Translations under genes and position numbers: made by a program
In this document: piece by piece, positions 23,711 through 31,310 of the stretch
How positions within the stretch are numbered: the stretch's first letter is position 1
How the letters are laid out: every line of letters starts with the position of its first letter
Notes under the pieces: generated by a model
Told to the model about the DNA's origin: nothing
Databases searched by the model: none
Seen by the model: only the letters and a program-made list of their open reading frames with translations
NCBI GenBank assembly: GCA_937911265.1
Contig: CALDRG010000070.1
Location: forward strand, 1 to 32,925
Direction of reading: 5' to 3'
DNA length: 32,925 bases
Origin: Thalassarchaeum sp002495735
GTDB lineage: Archaea > Thermoplasmatota > Poseidoniia > Poseidoniales > Thalassarchaeaceae

Positions 23711-24022
23711 CTAGACGTCATTGTCCGGTTGATCCTCAGTCAGGCTCGGGTCGTATCCTTCCCATAATTTCGGATTTGAGTAGCAGTCGGGGTCGTCTTC
23801 GTCGGCTTGACCGCCGTTGTCATTGTCAATCCCGTCTCCACAGTTCCCGACTCCGCTATCGCCCCTCTTGGACAACAACTCGTCTACCCCTCCGGAGGAG
23901 GCTACTGCAATCAGAATACCGAGAAGAACCAGTGTGAGGGCAATCAGGATGATTTTTGACGCCGAGTCCTTCGACTCCACTACGACCCTGACTTCGACCT
24001 TGTCTTCCTTATCCTCGGACAT
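23711..24022 (-). CDS. Small membrane-anchored protein with Asp-rich metal-binding motif
   Basis: This 103-residue protein has an acidic/basic cytoplasmic start (MSEDKEDKVEVRVVVES), one hydrophobic helix (about residues 25-44) and an outside tail. The tail contains NCGDGIDNDNGGQADEDDPDC, close to the C-x-DGxDND-x-DG-x-x-D pattern of MopE-like calcium-binding repeats, with two Cys that may form a disulfide. No enzymatic domain is present. It sits between folC and the dCMP deaminase gene, so it is probably co-transcribed, yet it has no clear link to their chemistry. The ATG at 24022 is chosen over seven extra upstream codons. Confidence 0.72.
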   Translation of the reverse strand: MSEDKEDKVEVRVVVESKDSASKIILIALTLVLLGILIAVASSGGVDELLSKRGDSGVGNCGDGIDNDNGGQADEDDPDCYSNPKLWEGYDPSLTEDQPDNDV

Positions 24023-24061
24023 GTGATGCGAGCATCTCAGCAAGTCATCCTACTTGGGTTC

Positions 24062-25279
24062 TTAGTGGACTGTCAACTCGTCCCAGAGGTCCAATCCGTC
24101 CCTATCAACGACATATCCGAGCAGGTCTCCGATGAGGTAAACGCTGCCGATGACTAGCAGTTCGGACTTGAGCTCTCTCGCCATCTCTCCTCCCATTTCA
24201 AAGGCCTTCTCGGGATTCCTCTCCACATTATTGAGGGTGTGAATCACACCCATGCTCTCCAGTGTCGTGGACAGTTCCTCGACGCTGACAGAGGGATCTC
24301 TACCGCTAGTCGTCTCGGTCAAGATAAGTCGGATGAACCTGTCCTCCTTACGGAACGCAGCAACGACCGGTTCGAGCGTGGCTCTCAAGTCAGCCTTCTT
24401 GCTCAATCCTAGCAGGACTACGCTGGGACTGACTACCTCAGCGAGGTCACTGGCGAGGCTCTCTGCGTTGTGCGCGGCGCTCAGGTGTGTCACCACGCCG
24501 TCCATCCAATCCTTCCCATAACCTGCCGAGCGACCAGGCCAGAAGCAGTTCTCCGTGAGTGCTTGCCACCCAAGATGCGCGGCCGTGGCCTCGACCATAG
24601 CCGAGTAGCTAGACCATTTCGAGCCGGTTTGGGACCTAGGCAACCAGGACAAGTCGTCCCCTGCTGTCCCCTCGATGACTCGCCTGACCAGCAAATCATC
24701 GTGCTGCAGTGCTATGAGAGGAACTCCGGGTCGATGTATGGCCGCCTTCTCGGCGGCAATCTCAGCGAGAGTATCGCCTAGGAACTCGCTGTGCTCCTTC
24801 GAAATAGTGGTCAGGATGCATAAATCTGCCTCGACCATCCTAGTCGCATCGAGCCGCCCTCCCAACCCAGTCTCGATAATGCCACGCTCTATTCCAGCCT
24901 CACTGAATGCAATCATCGCAACGAGAAAGGTTGTCTCGAAATAAGTCGGGCTGCACTCTGGATCCATTTCGGCAGCGTCCCTAACGGAACTGAGCAGTTT
25001 GTCGAATGTCTCAGGTGATATTGGTCTGCCGTCGATTCTGATTCTCTCCTCGACGGTCACCAGATGCGGTGAGGTGAACAGCCCGGTAGTGAGCCCGCTG
25101 GCACAGGCAGCCGCAGACAGCTGGACGCATACAGATCCCTTTCCGTTGCTACCAGCGACATGAATTGAAGGGAAGTCAAGATGTGGATTTCCTAGTCTGG
25201 AGAGAAGTGTAGCGCAGTTCTCCAAGCCCAGTTTTACTCCCATTAACATCCGCTCGTCGAGCCAGTCTCGGTCACTCAT
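24062..25279 (-). CDS. folC: Folylpolyglutamate / dihydrofolate synthase
   Basis: This 405-residue Mur-ligase-type enzyme adds glutamate to folates, and in bifunctional forms also to dihydropteroate. The P-loop is HVAGSNGKGSV near residue 40, followed by GLFTSPHLVTVEERIRIDG. ETGLGGRLDATR and TTISKEHSEFLG are further signature blocks, and the C-terminal Rossmann domain is complete. Its presence implies tetrahydrofolate-based one-carbon metabolism, in place of or beside methanopterin. ATG 25279 is chosen; the open frame extends 45 bases to a TTG. It is divergent from the presenilin-type protease with 51 bases between starts. Confidence 0.92.
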   Translation of the reverse strand: MSDRDWLDERMLMGVKLGLENCATLLSRLGNPHLDFPSIHVAGSNGKGSVCVQLSAAACASGLTTGLFTSPHLVTVEERIRIDGRPISPETFDKLLSSVRDAAEMDPECSPTYFETTFLVAMIAFSEAGIERGIIETGLGGRLDATRMVEADLCILTTISKEHSEFLGDTLAEIAAEKAAIHRPGVPLIALQHDDLLVRRVIEGTAGDDLSWLPRSQTGSKWSSYSAMVEATAAHLGWQALTENCFWPGRSAGYGKDWMDGVVTHLSAAHNAESLASDLAEVVSPSVVLLGLSKKADLRATLEPVVAAFRKEDRFIRLILTETTSGRDPSVSVEELSTTLESMGVIHTLNNVERNPEKAFEMGGEMARELKSELLVIGSVYLIGDLLGYVVDRDGLDLWDELTVH

Positions 25280-25330
25280 TCGGATTCCCCACTCCCAAGC
25301 AGCGCCCGGGCGTGAACGGGTCAAGGTGAT

Positions 25331-26413
25331 ATGGGCCTTGAAGTTCGTGGGAGCATGGACGGAAGCGAGCCCGGTAGTGTGCTCGAAGTGATGCGGCAGC
25401 AGTGGGCATCGATGGCGGGCATGGGGGGCATGTTCGTCGGCACGATTCTACTAGGCCTCAGCATCCAGCCAATTTACGATGTTGACGAAGTCAGAGCCTT
25501 CGGAGCGGAAGGTGCGTCCAAGGGCGGCTATGTCGCCTTGGAACTGTTATTCATCATGATTTTCACAGTGCTGATTATCTGGTTGGCGCGAAAGGGCCTA
25601 GATTTCGTAATCAAAGTCATTGTGATGTTAGCCTTAGGAATGAGTCTCTTCTACATCGTGTGGCCATACGTATGGTTGTTATTCTACATACTAGGAATCT
25701 CATCTAGCAATCTAATCTTAGGTTCTTCAATAGCAATTTGCATATCTCTAATGGCGACGTTAGTAAAATATCCAGAGTGGTATGTAGTCAACACAGTTGG
25801 GGTACTCGTCGGCGCCGGAGTCATCACGCTGATTGGAGTTTCATTCGTTCCCGTACTCATCATCGCGTTCATGCTCGCTGCGGCGATATACGACCACTGG
25901 GCAGTCAACAGTAGCAAGCACATGCTCGAACTGGCTGACACGATGATCAAGAATAAACTCCCAGTTCTGTTGGTTGCCCCTAAGGAGAGGGGTTACTCCT
26001 TCATCGAGGAAGATGAACAAGTGATGCGCAGTGAGGTACCCGGAGATATGGATTGGGATGACCCAGCTCCTCACATCAAGCCGAAGAGCGGTGGCAGGGA
26101 TGCCCTGTTCATGGGTTTGGGCGATATCATATTCCCGGGGATGCTGGTAATCTCATCCGTATCCTTCCTACCTGAATGGGGACCCGAGATTGGGACTATT
26201 TTCGGCACCATGCACGCGGGCCCTCTCGCTGTAGGCCTAGGTACACTGTTCGGCGGCCTGTGTGGCTATGTGGCACTGATGACACAGGTTGCTCGTGGTG
26301 AAGCGCAAGCTGGTCTGCCACTGCTCAACGGAGGCAGCATCCTGGGCTACCTAGTATCGGGCGTAATAGTAATCGGCCCGGCTGCCCTGTGGCAGGACAT
26401 CTCGTTCCTGTGA
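25331..26413 (+). CDS. Presenilin / signal-peptide-peptidase-like aspartyl intramembrane protease
   Basis: This 360-residue protein has about nine membrane helices and the catalytic motifs of the A22 presenilin/SPP superfamily. Tyr187-Asp188 lies in 'AAAIYDHWAV', Gly262-Asp265 in MGLGDIIFPG, and GLPLL (about 329-332) stands where the PAL motif belongs. The two aspartates cut substrates within the membrane. A soluble loop of about 50 residues separates the two catalytic helices. Codons 114-153 are unusually AT-rich with many rare-looking codons. It starts at ATG 25331 and is followed by serS after 54 bases in the same direction. Confidence 0.88.
   Translation: MGLEVRGSMDGSEPGSVLEVMRQQWASMAGMGGMFVGTILLGLSIQPIYDVDEVRAFGAEGASKGGYVALELLFIMIFTVLIIWLARKGLDFVIKVIVMLALGMSLFYIVWPYVWLLFYILGISSSNLILGSSIAICISLMATLVKYPEWYVVNTVGVLVGAGVITLIGVSFVPVLIIAFMLAAAIYDHWAVNSSKHMLELADTMIKNKLPVLLVAPKERGYSFIEEDEQVMRSEVPGDMDWDDPAPHIKPKSGGRDALFMGLGDIIFPGMLVISSVSFLPEWGPEIGTIFGTMHAGPLAVGLGTLFGGLCGYVALMTQVARGEAQAGLPLLNGGSILGYLVSGVIVIGPAALWQDISFL
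25670..25790 (+). other. AT-rich, rare-codon patch inside the presenilin-like gene
   Basis: About one third of these bases are G or C, against well over half in surrounding genes. Codons such as ATA, TTA, CTA, TCT, TCA and AAT follow one another over two membrane helices (residues 114-153). The reading frame and hydrophobic pattern are intact, so it is not an insertion or decay. Confidence 0.6.
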
Positions 26414-26443
26414 GTTCAAACGCCGATTGGTTGAAGGGTCGCT

Positions 26444-26464
26444 GACCAGCCCTGAGGGCTGGTC
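26444..26464 (+). promoter_or_regulatory. Hairpin directly before the serS start codon
   Basis: GACCAGCCC and GGGCTGGTC form a perfect 9-bp GC-rich stem with a 3-base loop. It ends 3 bases before ATG 26468, exactly where a ribosome site would be; no free Shine-Dalgarno sequence remains. It could act on translation, or as a DNA operator if the message starts near the ATG. Confidence 0.55.
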
Positions 26465-26467
26465 GCA

Positions 26468-27748
26468 ATGCTAGACATCAGCATGTTCAGAGAGCATTCT
26501 GACGTCATCAGGGCTGACCATGACAGACGTGGGCTGACGCACGAGAGCATTGACGAGGTCATCCGTCTCGATGAGGAATGGCGTAGTACCAGGTACAATG
26601 CAGACCAGCTTCGGAAGGCTCGCAATGAAGCTGCGAGGAGTATCGCTGAGGCAAAGAAATCGGATGATTCGTCAGCCGCTGATGCGATATTGGCCGAAGT
26701 AGCCGACATCGGCGCCCAAATTGACAAGTTGGCGGAGCACTCGGACGAGTGCCTAGAGCAGCGCGACGCCTTGAGGATGAGAATTCCCAACATCCTACAC
26801 GCTGAGGTGCCAATAGGCGAGGACGACCAGAAGAACACCCTGCACAGCATGCACGGAGAGAAGGTCGAACTGGATTTTGAGCCGCGTAACCACAATGACC
26901 TGATTGAGATGAATGGCTGGGTCGACCAAGCGCGCGGGGCCAAAGTCGCTGGCAGCCGCTTCTACTTCATGCAGGGCGATCTAGCTAGGTTAGAGATGGC
27001 GTTACAGCAGTACGGTGCTGATTTCCTCAGAGGTAGGGGCTACACGCTTGTACAACCTCCTCTGATGATGAACCGGGACGCCTACGAGGGTGTCACCGAC
27101 CTAGCGGATTTCGAGACCGTGATGTACGGCATAGAACCCGACAATTACTACCTCATCGCTACCAGCGAGCACCCCCTCACCGCAATGCGGATGGACGAGA
27201 TAATCGAGCCCAGCGAGTTGCCGATAAGATTGGTAGGAGTCTCGGCCTGCTTCCGTCGCGAGGTTGGTGCGCACGGATTGTCTGACCGTGGCATCTGGAG
27301 AGTTCACCAGTTCACCAAAGTAGAGCAGATCGTAATCTGCCATCCAGACGACTCTTGGGGTCACCACGAGGAGTTGTTGGGCAATGCGGTGGACCTGTGG
27401 GACAATCTCGGACTGCACTACAGAGTTGTGAACATCTGCACAGGTGACATGGGTACAGTGGCGGCGAGGAAGTACGACCTCGAGGCGTGGCTGCCCGGAG
27501 CGGGGGACTACAAGGAGGTCGTCTCGTGCTCGAACTGCACCGACTATCAGGCCAACCGTCTGCGCATGAGGTACAGAACCACTGAGGGCAACGAAACGGT
27601 GCACACGCTGAACTCCACAGCGATAGCAACCAGCAGAGCACTGGTCGTGATATTGGAGCAGAATCAGATGAAAGATGGACGCGTCAGCGTACCCGAGGCC
27701 CTCAGGCCCTACATGGGCGGCCAAGAAACCCTAGAGCCGCTTCACTGA
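26468..27748 (+). CDS. serS: Seryl-tRNA synthetase (bacterial/common type)
   Basis: This 426-residue class II synthetase charges tRNA-Ser. The N-terminal part (about 25-105) is the long antiparallel coiled-coil arm that holds the tRNA variable loop. Motif 2 is SACFRREVGAHG...GIWRVHQFTKVE, followed by EVVSCSNCTDYQANR. Motif 3 is HTLNSTAIATSRALVVILEQ. This is the common SerRS, not the rare methanogen form. It lacks a usual ribosome site: a 9-bp hairpin abuts the ATG. The stop overlaps the DUF4126 gene end by seven bases. Confidence 0.96.
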   Translation: MLDISMFREHSDVIRADHDRRGLTHESIDEVIRLDEEWRSTRYNADQLRKARNEAARSIAEAKKSDDSSAADAILAEVADIGAQIDKLAEHSDECLEQRDALRMRIPNILHAEVPIGEDDQKNTLHSMHGEKVELDFEPRNHNDLIEMNGWVDQARGAKVAGSRFYFMQGDLARLEMALQQYGADFLRGRGYTLVQPPLMMNRDAYEGVTDLADFETVMYGIEPDNYYLIATSEHPLTAMRMDEIIEPSELPIRLVGVSACFRREVGAHGLSDRGIWRVHQFTKVEQIVICHPDDSWGHHEELLGNAVDLWDNLGLHYRVVNICTGDMGTVAARKYDLEAWLPGAGDYKEVVSCSNCTDYQANRLRMRYRTTEGNETVHTLNSTAIATSRALVVILEQNQMKDGRVSVPEALRPYMGGQETLEPLH

Positions 27749-27768
27749 ACCGCCGCTTCACTGCGGCG
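27736..27768. terminator. Hairpin and short direct repeat at the serS / DUF4126 gene ends
   Basis: A 6-bp GC stem (27751-27756 with 27763-27768) with a 6-base loop lies 2 bases after the serS stop, inside the end of the DUF4126 gene. The 12-base unit GCCGCTTCACTG occurs twice, at 27736 and 27752. This is a probable 3'-end structure for serS; there is no T-tract. Confidence 0.4.
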
Positions 27769-28329
27769 CTTCATCCTGACAAGTAGTGCCACTACCAGTA
27801 TCACTACGAAGGCTGAGATGAACGGTATCAGGATGGCGATTAGTGTGAGGGCCACGCTGGCGACGTTCTCACCTGTGGCGACAGCAGAGTTGCCCAACCC
27901 GAAGGTGAAGGTCGAACTCAGGCTGCGAGTCGCGACTGTGGCTGACTGGATGGTGGCAGCCACACCACCACCGGCCACAATGGCGACCGCCCACTGGAAG
28001 ATGGGGTCGGAACCCTCGAGAACTATTGCCGTCATCGCGACTCCAGCAAGGATGGAAGCAGGTGTTGCTATAGTGTCGAGAGCGTTGTCTATCCACGGTG
28101 CGTAGAAGCCCGCGAACTCGGCCACGGTGGCTATCCCTAGAACTACGATGGCCAGTGTGGAAGTGAAGAACTCGAACTGAGTTCCCACAAGATCGAGTTC
28201 GAGGAACCAGACGATGTCGAGTCGCGCCGCCACAGACAGCAAGAATGGTGGCAGGAATACTCTGAACCCCGATGCTGCTGCTAGGCTTATCCCCATCAGG
28301 GTGGCCATGATTACAGCGGTCGCCTCCAT
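27742..28329 (-). CDS. DUF4126 membrane protein
   Basis: This 195-residue membrane protein has five or six helices. Its opening 'MGISLAAASGFRVFLPPFLLS' is the typical DUF4126 start, and a central 'GGGVAATIQSATVATR' matches the conserved glycine/threonine helix. Family members are found in many bacteria and some archaea with no known activity. The C-terminus ends in a short basic run. It lies downstream of the biotin-carrier gene in the same direction with a 42-base gap, so read-through from the leucine operon is possible, but no functional link is evident. Confidence 0.8.
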   Translation of the reverse strand: MEATAVIMATLMGISLAAASGFRVFLPPFLLSVAARLDIVWFLELDLVGTQFEFFTSTLAIVVLGIATVAEFAGFYAPWIDNALDTIATPASILAGVAMTAIVLEGSDPIFQWAVAIVAGGGVAATIQSATVATRSLSSTFTFGLGNSAVATGENVASVALTLIAILIPFISAFVVILVVALLVRMKRRSEAAVQ

Positions 28330-28371
28330 GTACAGCCGACCTCGGGACTCGATATTAACCCAGACCCGGCC

Positions 28372-28872
28372 TCAATCCCCGATTTCAACGAGTGTTGCTC
28401 CCATCTCCACTCGGTCACCCACCGAATAGTGCAGCTTGGTAATCTCGCCCGCTAGTGGAGCCTGTATTCTATGCTCCATCTTCATCGCCTCCATCACCAC
28501 TAGAGCCTGTCCCTCACGGACCCTCTGGCCCTGCTTGACAAGGATCTCCAGTATCGTACCCGGCATCGGCGCCGATAGTCCACCTTCAACTGATTTGTCC
28601 TCGGAACTGCCGGGCTCGTGCATGCGTACCACGTGAATTCGTCCGTCAAGGTGAATCCACCAGTCATCTCCAAGTTTCGCAACGTGTGCTAGGTGCAGTG
28701 TTCCAGCAATCTCCACCCTGAGCCGCCCGTGCTGATTTGCACGCGAGATGCTAACATCTGGGGAATTGACGGCGAGGCCATCAAGATTCAATGAAGAGAG
28801 GCTAAGAAAGCCTTCTGAATCTGATACACTAGCGGTGTAACGCCCTGTGCCCTCTCCTACGCTCCACTCCAT
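28372..28872 (-). CDS. Biotin carboxyl carrier subunit of acyl-CoA carboxylase (MccA C-terminal half)
   Basis: This 166-residue protein ends in a biotinyl domain (about 98-166) with APMPGTI and EAMKMEH; Lys131 is the biotin site. Residues 1-90 form a beta-rich region that matches the position of the BT linker domain in fused MccA/PccA proteins. It swings biotin between the biotin carboxylase and the carboxyltransferase. The ATG at 28872 follows TGAGGTG, where the upstream stop codon overlaps the ribosome site, so translation is coupled. Together with the 517-residue carboxylase the length equals a fused MccA, which suggests gene splitting at the domain boundary. Confidence 0.92.
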   Translation of the reverse strand: MEWSVGEGTGRYTASVSDSEGFLSLSSLNLDGLAVNSPDVSISRANQHGRLRVEIAGTLHLAHVAKLGDDWWIHLDGRIHVVRMHEPGSSEDKSVEGGLSAPMPGTILEILVKQGQRVREGQALVVMEAMKMEHRIQAPLAGEITKLHYSVGDRVEMGATLVEIGD

Positions 28873-28880
28873 TTTGCACC

Positions 28881-30434
28881 TCAGGGAAACGACCTCGTCA
28901 GGGTCCTGAACGGATCTCCAGGATGCCCTGTGTGCTCGTCTAATGCTCCCAGTCCGCCATCGGATGGGGCTCGTTCGAGCCCGAGTCTCTGAGCCGCGCA
29001 GGCAACGGCCACTAAGACCGCGGGCTCGACTTTGGTATGTGAGAATCCGGAAATATCGGAAGAATCTAGGAAGTCGGTTGTCACACTGCCAGTGGTGAAG
29101 GCTTGGTGTGCAGCGACATCGCGCAGGAAGCCGATGTTGGTCGTAACTCCGAGAGCAATAAGGTTGGACAAGGCTGTATCGAGCCTTCGTAGGGCTGCTC
29201 TGCGCGTCGGCGCATGGACGATTAGTTTGGCTAGCATGGGGTCGAAATCTATGGTGACGGTATCTCCTTGCCTCACTCCCGAGTCAACCCTGATTCCAGG
29301 GCCTTGCGGAGTCTTCCATGTCACTAAGCGTCCAACACAGGGCAGGAAGCCGCGGGACGCGTCTTCGGCGTATACGCGCGCTTCGATTGCGTGTCCACTT
29401 AGACCTACGTCTGCCTGAATAATACCTAGAGGCAAGCCGGCAGCGACCTCAAACTGCTTGAGGACTAGGTCGATGCCAGTGGTCATCTCGGTGACAGGGT
29501 GCTCGACCTGCAATCGGGTGTTCATCTCGAGGAAGTAGAACTCACCCCTAGAGGATAGTAGGAACTCTACCGTGCCAGCTCCCTCGTAGCCGACCGACTT
29601 TGCAGCCTTGACGGCAGCAGCTCCCATGGCCTGACGGAGTTCTGGATCTACAACAGGAGAGGGGGCCTCCTCGATTACCTTCTGGTGTCTGCGCTGCAGT
29701 GAGCAGTCTCTCTCGTTGAGGTGGATACAGTTGCCGTGCGAGTCGGCTAGAATCTGGACTTCGATGTGCCTCGCGCCAGTGAGGAGGCTTTCGACATAGA
29801 TGGTTCCGTCACCGAAGGCCGCCGAGGCCTCACGCGAGGCTGCCTCGTACTCAGTCCTGAGCATCTTTGGCTTCTGTACTGCTCGCATTCCTTTTCCTCC
29901 ACCGCCGGCACTGGCCTTGAGCAGCAGAGGATACCCCACTCTAGCGGCACATGCCGCCAATGTTCCCAGATGGTCTGCTCCGTCGGGCACGGTCAGTTCC
30001 TCGCCCGGGATTACCGGCACGCCTGACTCAATCATCTTAATTCGTGCCGATATCTTGTCGCCCATTGTCGAGATAGCCTCTGCCGGAGGGCCAATCCAAA
30101 CCAGCCCTGCGTCGGCAACAGCGCTGGCGAAATCGCTTCTCTCGGACAGGAAGCCATAACCGGGGTGAACTGCATCAGCTCCGCTGCTGAGGGCAGCGGA
30201 TATGATGGCCTCTGAGTTCAGATAGGTGTCAGCGAGGGTCTCGCCGGAAATGTGGACTGCCTCGTCGGCCACCTCAACGTGCAGTGATCCTGCATCGGCG
30301 TCCGAGTATACGGCCACGCTGCCGAGACCGGCTTCTCTGGCGGCCTGCAGCACTCTGACCGCTATCTCTCCCCTGTTTGCAACCAGCACAGTGGAGAATG
30401 GCCGAGGAGCGGTGCTGAATGGGCCTGCTGTCAT
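28881..30434 (-). CDS. mccA: Biotin carboxylase subunit, 3-methylcrotonyl-CoA carboxylase type
   Basis: This 517-residue ATP-grasp enzyme carboxylates biotin using bicarbonate and ATP. It has VLVANRGEIAVRV (16-28), the glycine loop GGGGKGM (177-183) and EMNTRLQVEHPVTE (303-316). A C-terminal barrel follows. After about residue 450 a tail of about 60 residues is the sort of segment that leads into the BT domain in fused enzymes, ending soon after a GDPF motif. It therefore looks like the first half of a split MccA. The N-terminal dozen residues contain a repeated PFST and are not conserved. ATG 30434 lies 2 bases after the enoyl-CoA hydratase stop. Confidence 0.93.
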   Translation of the reverse strand: MTAGPFSTAPRPFSTVLVANRGEIAVRVLQAAREAGLGSVAVYSDADAGSLHVEVADEAVHISGETLADTYLNSEAIISAALSSGADAVHPGYGFLSERSDFASAVADAGLVWIGPPAEAISTMGDKISARIKMIESGVPVIPGEELTVPDGADHLGTLAACAARVGYPLLLKASAGGGGKGMRAVQKPKMLRTEYEAASREASAAFGDGTIYVESLLTGARHIEVQILADSHGNCIHLNERDCSLQRRHQKVIEEAPSPVVDPELRQAMGAAAVKAAKSVGYEGAGTVEFLLSSRGEFYFLEMNTRLQVEHPVTEMTTGIDLVLKQFEVAAGLPLGIIQADVGLSGHAIEARVYAEDASRGFLPCVGRLVTWKTPQGPGIRVDSGVRQGDTVTIDFDPMLAKLIVHAPTRRAALRRLDTALSNLIALGVTTNIGFLRDVAAHQAFTTGSVTTDFLDSSDISGFSHTKVEPAVLVAVACAAQRLGLERAPSDGGLGALDEHTGHPGDPFRTLTRSFP

Positions 30435-30436
30435 GC

Positions 30437-31306
30437 TTAACCGTCCTGATCTTCCGGTGACCAGGCTGGTGGTCGGCGGTCAAGGAATGCTGACAACCCC
30501 TCTTGACCCTCGGGTGATCCTCTCATCTCGCTAGTCTTGTCCAGCGTCCACCGACGCAGGTCCTCATCAGTACCGCGCCAGTTATCGAGGGTCTGAGTGA
30601 GGCTCTTGGCCTCGGTGACTGCCACTGGGCCAGTGCTCATGACCGTCGCAATTGTTGCGTCGACCATTTCTGCCGTCTCTTCCAACGAAGTGGATACCTG
30701 ATCGACCATGCCGATATTCAACGCCTCATGCCCATCGAAGTGCCCTGCGAGCATGGCTAGTCGACGGAACTGAGCGCTGCCCACACGACGGTATACGTAG
30801 GGGCCAATCACCGCTGGCAAGATACCTAACTTCGCCTCGGACAGTGCGATTCTAGAACTATCTAGGGCAATGACATGGTCTGAGCAGGCGATGAGTCCGG
30901 CGCCACCTCCGAGTGCAACACCCTGAACTGCTGAGATGGTGAAACAAGGATGAGCCCACAGACTGTTGAACAAGCGATCGAGGCGTTCGGAGTCGATACG
31001 GTTTTCCTCTGGACTCTTAACCCCGGCATCGCGCATCATGTTGATGTCGGCTCCTGCGCAGAAGTGCCGTCCAGCACCTCGAAGAACCAGCACTCGAAGA
31101 TACTCGGCGCCGTCGTGGTCGCGCAGAGAGCCCGTTCTGCCAACCGAGCGATGGGTGGTCCAATCTAGGATATCGATGATTTCGCTGATTAGTTGTACAT
31201 TGAGTGCGTTGTAAACGTCGCTTCGTTCCAGAGTGAGGTTGGCGACCGAGGCATTGATACTCAAAGAGCAGAGTTCCGCGGAGGGTTTTACATCACTCAT
31301 CCTCAT
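30437..31306 (-). CDS. Enoyl-CoA hydratase, probably methylglutaconyl-CoA hydratase
   Basis: This 289-residue crotonase-fold enzyme has both oxyanion-hole segments, RHFCAGADINMM and VALGGGAGLIACSD, and an 'ALNIGMVDQV' helix. Placed between mccB and the biotin carboxylase gene, it most likely hydrates 3-methylglutaconyl-CoA to HMG-CoA, the step that follows MCC in leucine breakdown. The general-acid residues cannot be settled by eye. ATG 31306 (4 bases after the mccB stop) or ATG 31300 could be the start; the former has an AGGATG element ahead of it. The 305-residue open frame extends into mccB and is not used. Confidence 0.85.
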   Translation of the reverse strand: MRMSDVKPSAELCSLSINASVANLTLERSDVYNALNVQLISEIIDILDWTTHRSVGRTGSLRDHDGAEYLRVLVLRGAGRHFCAGADINMMRDAGVKSPEENRIDSERLDRLFNSLWAHPCFTISAVQGVALGGGAGLIACSDHVIALDSSRIALSEAKLGILPAVIGPYVYRRVGSAQFRRLAMLAGHFDGHEALNIGMVDQVSTSLEETAEMVDATIATVMSTGPVAVTEAKSLTQTLDNWRGTDEDLRRWTLDKTSEMRGSPEGQEGLSAFLDRRPPAWSPEDQDG

Positions 31307-31310
31307 TATA

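Noticed and set aside
26414..26467. T-box riboswitch before serS
   Set aside because: The leader is only about 54 bases, has no T-box sequence or antiterminator, and T-boxes are bacterial.
27101..27724. 207-codon leftward open frame
   Set aside because: It is antisense to the catalytic core of serS and shows no domain.
28865..28930. Certain frameshift in MccA
   Set aside because: A proper ribosome site and ATG follow the stop, so separate genes are more likely; kept only as an alternative.
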